Assembly (NCBI GenBank): GCA_037443685.1 | Contig: JBBINX010000083.1 | Span: 1 to 9,258 of the forward strand | DNA: 9,258 nucleotides | Source: JAHJRJ01 sp037443685 | Lineage (GTDB): Bacteria; Bacteroidota; Ignavibacteria; UBA10030; BY39 | Reading direction: 5' to 3' | Part shown: positions 7,048 through 9,258 of the stretch, piece after piece | Layout of the letters: every line of letters starts with the position of its first letter | Numbering within the stretch: position 1 is the stretch's first letter | The notes under the pieces: model-generated | The model's input: the letters and a program-made list of their open reading frames with translations, nothing else | What the model was told of the DNA's origin: nothing | Database searches by the model: none | Position numbers and translations under genes: made by a program

Positions 7048-7096
7048 CAATTGTCAATTGGTAATTAACAATTAACCATTGGCAATTATCATTCGA
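7048..7096. repeat. Degenerate heptanucleotide tandem repeat (CAATTGN-like)
   Basis: Seven consecutive 7-nt units can be laid out: CAATTGT, CAATTGG, TAATTAA, CAATTAA, CCATTGG, CAATTAT and CATTCGA, with consensus YAATTRN and the last unit decayed. The units are partly self-complementary, so the array can also fold. Short heptanucleotide arrays like this recur in intergenic DNA of FCB-group bacteria and cyanobacteria. The rest of the 6928-7227 gap holds no convincing gene: before the array there is only AT-rich DNA and a spurious 31-codon ORF, and after it the hairpins listed separately. Confidence 0.6.
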
Positions 7097-7162
7097 CCCC
7101 TGCTCGCATCGGAACGTGTTAAATCAATCGCACAACTATGAATGGTTGCGCTGAGCAAACAA

Positions 7163-7180
7163 AGACCGATAAATCGGTCT
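7163..7180. other. Perfect short hairpin AGACCGAT-AA-ATCGGTCT
   Basis: An 18-base perfect palindrome, foldable as a 7-bp stem with a TAAA loop. It lies 10 nt before the terminator stem, between the converging glgP and DUF2851 genes. It has no T-run of its own on either strand, so it is not a full intrinsic terminator. It may stabilise a 3' end, assist termination or be a symmetric protein site. Confidence 0.4.
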
Positions 7181-7189
7181 GAAAATAAG

Positions 7190-7212
7190 AGTCCGCTTCA
7201 GTGGACTTTTTT
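7190..7212 (+). terminator. Intrinsic terminator after glgP, probably bidirectional
   Basis: The stem AGTCCGC pairs with GTGGACT (7 bp with one G-T wobble) around a TTCA loop and is followed at once by six T (7207-7212). That is a good rho-independent terminator for the eno-to-glgP transcript. On the minus strand the same stem is followed by CTTATTTT, so it could also end DUF2851 transcripts coming from the right. Its place between converging genes fits both uses. Confidence 0.75.
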
Positions 7213-7220
7213 GTATAGCG

Positions 7221-7236
7221 TTACCGTTCACGGTAA
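7221..7236 (-). other. Hairpin spanning the DUF2851 stop codon
   Basis: TTACCG at 7221-7226 and CGGTAA at 7231-7236 form a perfect 6-bp stem with a TTCA loop. The TGA stop of the DUF2851 gene (7230-7228) lies in the loop and its edge. On the minus strand it is followed, after about 8 nt, by an A-run and not a T-run, so it is not itself a terminator. It may protect the mRNA end or be coincidental. Confidence 0.35.
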
Positions 7237-8766
7237 TGCGGTGTTTGATGAACACCCCAATATTTTTCCCACTTCACAATCTGCACATTTTTCTTCGATA
7301 CAATAAAATTTGTAGAGTTGGATACTACCTTGATAGAGTGGGGCTGTGTTTATCTTGAATTTTCCTCGAACCAATTGTTCCTCTATAGTTTTAATAATCG
7401 CACTGCCTCGTGAGGACTTAATTTCACTAAAGAGTGTTAGCGCCATCTCACGAATATTTTTCTTTTTGAATATCCTGGCATACATTAAACAAAGCGGTAT
7501 TATTATGTTGATGATTATTTCAATTGCACGTTCCAATCCGACCAACACTTTTAAACGTGTTGCCGATTGCTTGTTAAAATGATAGTGATTCTCCCAAAAT
7601 CCGCTCGCTTTAACTGTAAACAATGAAGTTAGCTTTTGTAATTTTTCAGCGTCATCGATAGATTTATTTTCGATGAGCTGGATGATGACTTTAAATAAAT
7701 TATCCGATTTTATTTTTTCTATAATACGAGCTGCAGCAGCTATACGAACCGTTGGAAAATTTTCTGGTCTAAGTCTGAAAAATTGCCAATCAGCAGCGTT
7801 CATTGTCTCTCCGGTATAACTTTTACGCACATTTTCCCAAACTTTTTTAAGCTGTAAAATGTATTTTTTACTCTGCTTGTCTTCTATTATATTGGTTGTG
7901 GATAAAAACCCGCCGACGCCGAATAATATTGATTCGTACTGAATTATCTTTTCGGTATTATCGTCAGTAGCTGAACTCAAAAATTCGAGCTTGACGTTCT
8001 TTGCTAACTTCATAAAGAGCTGGTGGTTTTTCGAATAGCCGAGGGCTTCCATAGTAAACTCGTAGAGTATCTGTTCCCACAAGCGTACATCCGTGAAGTC
8101 GTGCTTTGCATATCGTGGTGCGAAATCCGGAAACTCGTCAGGGCTTACCTCAAATTGAATCTGTCCATAAGCAGCGGGGGGCTCAGTAACTTTCTTGGTT
8201 CGAATAAGTTCAAGTAATCTTTCTTCTAATCGTCTAATTTTATATTCTAATCGTTGAACTGATAATTTACGCAGCCACTCTTCTATCAGATTGCCAGGAG
8301 TATCCGAATTTATAAAATAACATTTTAAATATTGGATGGTTTCGATATTCTCGTTAGAAATATTTTCTTGTAAGAACCGAATTAATTCTTCCGACAGAAA
8401 CGGCTCTAATATGACTGTAGGAACTGAGCGTTTGCTCTTAGTGATTGGTAATGCGGAAGTTTTATCAGCGTACAAAACAACATGCAGGATAACCTTATTG
8501 TATTTCGGATCTTTATGGTGCGCGTGCTGTTTCCAATCGGTAAAGCGACGATGAAGCTCGACGTCGCCTATGTATGTGATACCCCCGATTTTTATTTGTG
8601 CATTCAGGAAATCGGGACCACCATTCGGATTGCTCTCGCCCGTCGATATAATTTCTACAATTTTTCCATCACTTGTGGATAAGGGTAGTTTAGTAAAGTC
8701 TTGCCTTCTCCAAATCTCTCTCATTAACCGTTCCGGTAATGATGGGACTTGTAAATTTTTTGCCAT
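7228..8766 (-). CDS. DUF2851 family protein, possible nuclease-like
   Basis: A 512-residue soluble protein that I recognise as DUF2851, a family of unknown function typical of Bacteroidota/Chlorobi. The N-terminal block is N-P-N-G-G-P-D-F-L-N-A-Q (46-57), then G-D-V-E-L-H (67-72), D-W-K-Q-H-A-H-H-K-D (77-86) and Y-N-K-V-I-L-H-V-V (89-97). The middle has L-F-G-V-G-G-F-L (281-288), R-L-R-P-E-N-F-P (331-338) and G-F-W-E-N-H-Y-H-F (389-397). The C-terminus carries Cys489, Cys494 and Cys497. The PD...DVE-x-H arrangement resembles a PD-(D/E)XK nuclease core and the cysteines could bind metal; both are inference. The start at 8766 has a perfect GGAGGTGA and begins MAKNLQ. An in-frame ATG at 8838 would extend 24 residues into repeat DNA and is less likely. 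No function is assigned. Confidence 0.85.
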   Translation of the reverse strand: MAKNLQVPSLPERLMREIWRRQDFTKLPLSTSDGKIVEIISTGESNPNGGPDFLNAQIKIGGITYIGDVELHRRFTDWKQHAHHKDPKYNKVILHVVLYADKTSALPITKSKRSVPTVILEPFLSEELIRFLQENISNENIETIQYLKCYFINSDTPGNLIEEWLRKLSVQRLEYKIRRLEERLLELIRTKKVTEPPAAYGQIQFEVSPDEFPDFAPRYAKHDFTDVRLWEQILYEFTMEALGYSKNHQLFMKLAKNVKLEFLSSATDDNTEKIIQYESILFGVGGFLSTTNIIEDKQSKKYILQLKKVWENVRKSYTGETMNAADWQFFRLRPENFPTVRIAAAARIIEKIKSDNLFKVIIQLIENKSIDDAEKLQKLTSLFTVKASGFWENHYHFNKQSATRLKVLVGLERAIEIIINIIIPLCLMYARIFKKKNIREMALTLFSEIKSSRGSAIIKTIEEQLVRGKFKINTAPLYQGSIQLYKFYCIEEKCADCEVGKILGCSSNTALP

Positions 8767-8767
8767 A

Positions 8768-8775
8768 TCACCTCC
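8768..8775 (-). promoter_or_regulatory. Strong Shine-Dalgarno of the DUF2851 gene
   Basis: The minus strand reads GGAGGTGATATGGC, an 8-base match to the 16S rRNA 3' tail with GGAGG 4 nt before the ATG at 8766. It decides the start of this gene against the upstream ATG at 8838, which lacks such a site. It is stronger than the ribosome sites of the eno operon genes. Confidence 0.75.
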
Positions 8776-8788
8776 ACCAATTTTGGAT

Positions 8789-8942
8789 ACCTCAAAAATC
8801 TCAATAACGAATGCTTTCGGGATAACCGCAAAAGACACGAATAAAGCGCAAAGTCCGCAGAGTACTGATGTTATTACTTTTTGCGTTCTTTGCGTAATAA
8901 CTTTGGGTTCTCTGCGGTCTCATAAAAATAGTTTTTTGAGGT
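8789..8942. mobile_element. MITE-like repeat with 10-bp terminal inverted repeats
   Basis: ACCTCAAAAA at 8789-8798 is matched exactly on the opposite strand at 8942-8933. Between them lies an imperfect inverted repeat made of CGCAAAG / CGCAGAG words: CCGCAGAG (8855-8862) pairs with CTCTGCGG (8910-8917), and GCGCAAAG on the left faces CTTTGCGT on the right. From memory, words of the CTTTGCGTTCTTTGCGT kind form a dispersed intergenic repeat in several bacterial groups; this has not been searched. It fills most of the 202-nt gap between pyrF and the DUF2851 gene, both on the minus strand, and has no coding capacity. No clear target duplication is visible. Confidence 0.5.
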
Positions 8943-8968
8943 GCCCTTATGTTATAAGTTTAATGTTG

Positions 8969-9258
8969 CTATCTGAAGTACTTATCTCTGTAAAAATTTA
9001 TTTTTGACGTATAGTGCTGTGCTGTTTCCCTAACTTTTAAATTAAAGCTTTTTTGTGAGGATGAATAGATAATGCTTCTTCCTATATTTATTACTGCAAG
9101 ATTGCCGTGTTCGTCACAGCCGTATCGAACACTTGCTTCCAAATCTCCTTTTTGTGCACCAACTCCAGGAATCAAAAAAGGCATATCAGGGGTAATATGT
9201 CTGATTTTTTTTAACTCAGATATTCGGGTCGCACCAACTACAAGACCGATGTTCCCGT
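8969..9258 (-). CDS. pyrF: Orotidine 5'-phosphate decarboxylase, C-terminal part (cut by right edge)
   Basis: Last step of de novo UMP synthesis: decarboxylation of orotidine 5'-phosphate in the cytoplasm. The 95 visible codons start in frame at the edge and end at TAG (8971-8969). They show G-N-I-G-L-V-V-G-A-T, a T-P-D turn, then P-F-L-I-P-G-V-G-A-Q-K-G-D-L-E, which is the phosphate-binding end of the OMP decarboxylase barrel. The closest fit is the longer subfamily (called sub2 in family models), which has an N-S-S-R-x-I-I-Y segment; here it reads N-I-G-R-S-I-I-Y. The catalytic Asp/Lys tetrad lies outside the window. A repeat element separates it from the downstream DUF2851 gene, so co-transcription is possible but unproven. 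The ATG at 9184 is internal and not the start. Confidence 0.88.
   Translation of the reverse strand, partial: GNIGLVVGATRISELKKIRHITPDMPFLIPGVGAQKGDLEASVRYGCDEHGNLAVINIGRSIIYSSSQKSFNLKVRETAQHYTSKINFYRDKYFR

Noticed and set aside
6980..7075. 31-codon cysteine-containing ORF (plus strand) after glgP
   Set aside because: No ribosome site, ends inside the heptanucleotide repeat, and the last codons are repeat translation.
7128..7150. Possible RNA gene or riboswitch around an imperfect CGCACAAC/GTTGCG stem
   Set aside because: One bulged stem only; no cloverleaf, T-arm or known riboswitch core could be drawn.
8767..8838. 24-residue N-terminal extension of the DUF2851 protein
   Set aside because: It reads mostly through the repeat element, and a perfect Shine-Dalgarno sits just before the ATG at 8766.
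8570..9007. 145-codon plus-strand ORF
   Set aside because: It runs antisense to the DUF2851 5' end, across the repeat and into antisense pyrF; no recognisable motif.

Overview
The window looks like chromosome of a moderately AT-rich bacterium (roughly 40% GC by eye) of the Bacteroidota/Chlorobi/Ignavibacteria (FCB) type. Three things suggest this: a DUF2851-family protein, a family known mainly from that group; mostly weak or absent Shine-Dalgarno sequences; and intergenic palindromic repeats of a kind common in those genomes. The assignment is an inference from family knowledge, not a search result.

Layout. Bases 1-54 (minus) are the first 18 codons of a probable metallophosphoesterase that runs off the left edge. 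Bases 55-701 are a long gene-free leader holding two repeat elements (108-201 and a MITE-like 223-354), a pair of short GACGYCTCGT direct repeats and a likely promoter. Bases 702-6927 are a tight plus-strand run of four carbohydrate genes: enolase (eno), a phosphoglucomutase/phosphomannomutase, a GalT-like DUF4921 nucleotidyltransferase and an alpha-glucan phosphorylase (glgP). Gaps are 28 and 28 nt, then a 43-nt (or 4-nt) overlap. Bases 6928-7227 are a convergent intergenic region with a heptanucleotide tandem repeat and several hairpins, including a good intrinsic terminator. Bases 7228-8766 (minus) are the DUF2851 protein. A TIR-bounded repeat (8789-8942) then separates it from the 3' end of pyrF (minus, cut by the right edge).

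How the genes fit together. The phosphorylase releases glucose-1-phosphate from alpha-glucan, the mutase converts it to glucose-6-phosphate, and enolase acts in lower glycolysis, so the run reads as a glycogen/maltodextrin-to-glycolysis module. The GalT-like enzyme sits between mutase and phosphorylase, keeps the zinc-ligand and His-x-His-x-Gln signatures, and probably moves a nucleotidyl group to or from a sugar-1-phosphate. Its true substrate is not visible from sequence.

The main oddities are a clean 12-codon, GC-rich in-frame insertion in an otherwise canonical enolase; the GalT-like gene embedded in a glycogen-breakdown operon; a nuclease-like motif plus a C-terminal cysteine cluster in the DUF2851 protein; and several distinct repeat families packed into the intergenic gaps. 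I saw no CRISPR array, tRNA, rRNA, transposase or defence system.
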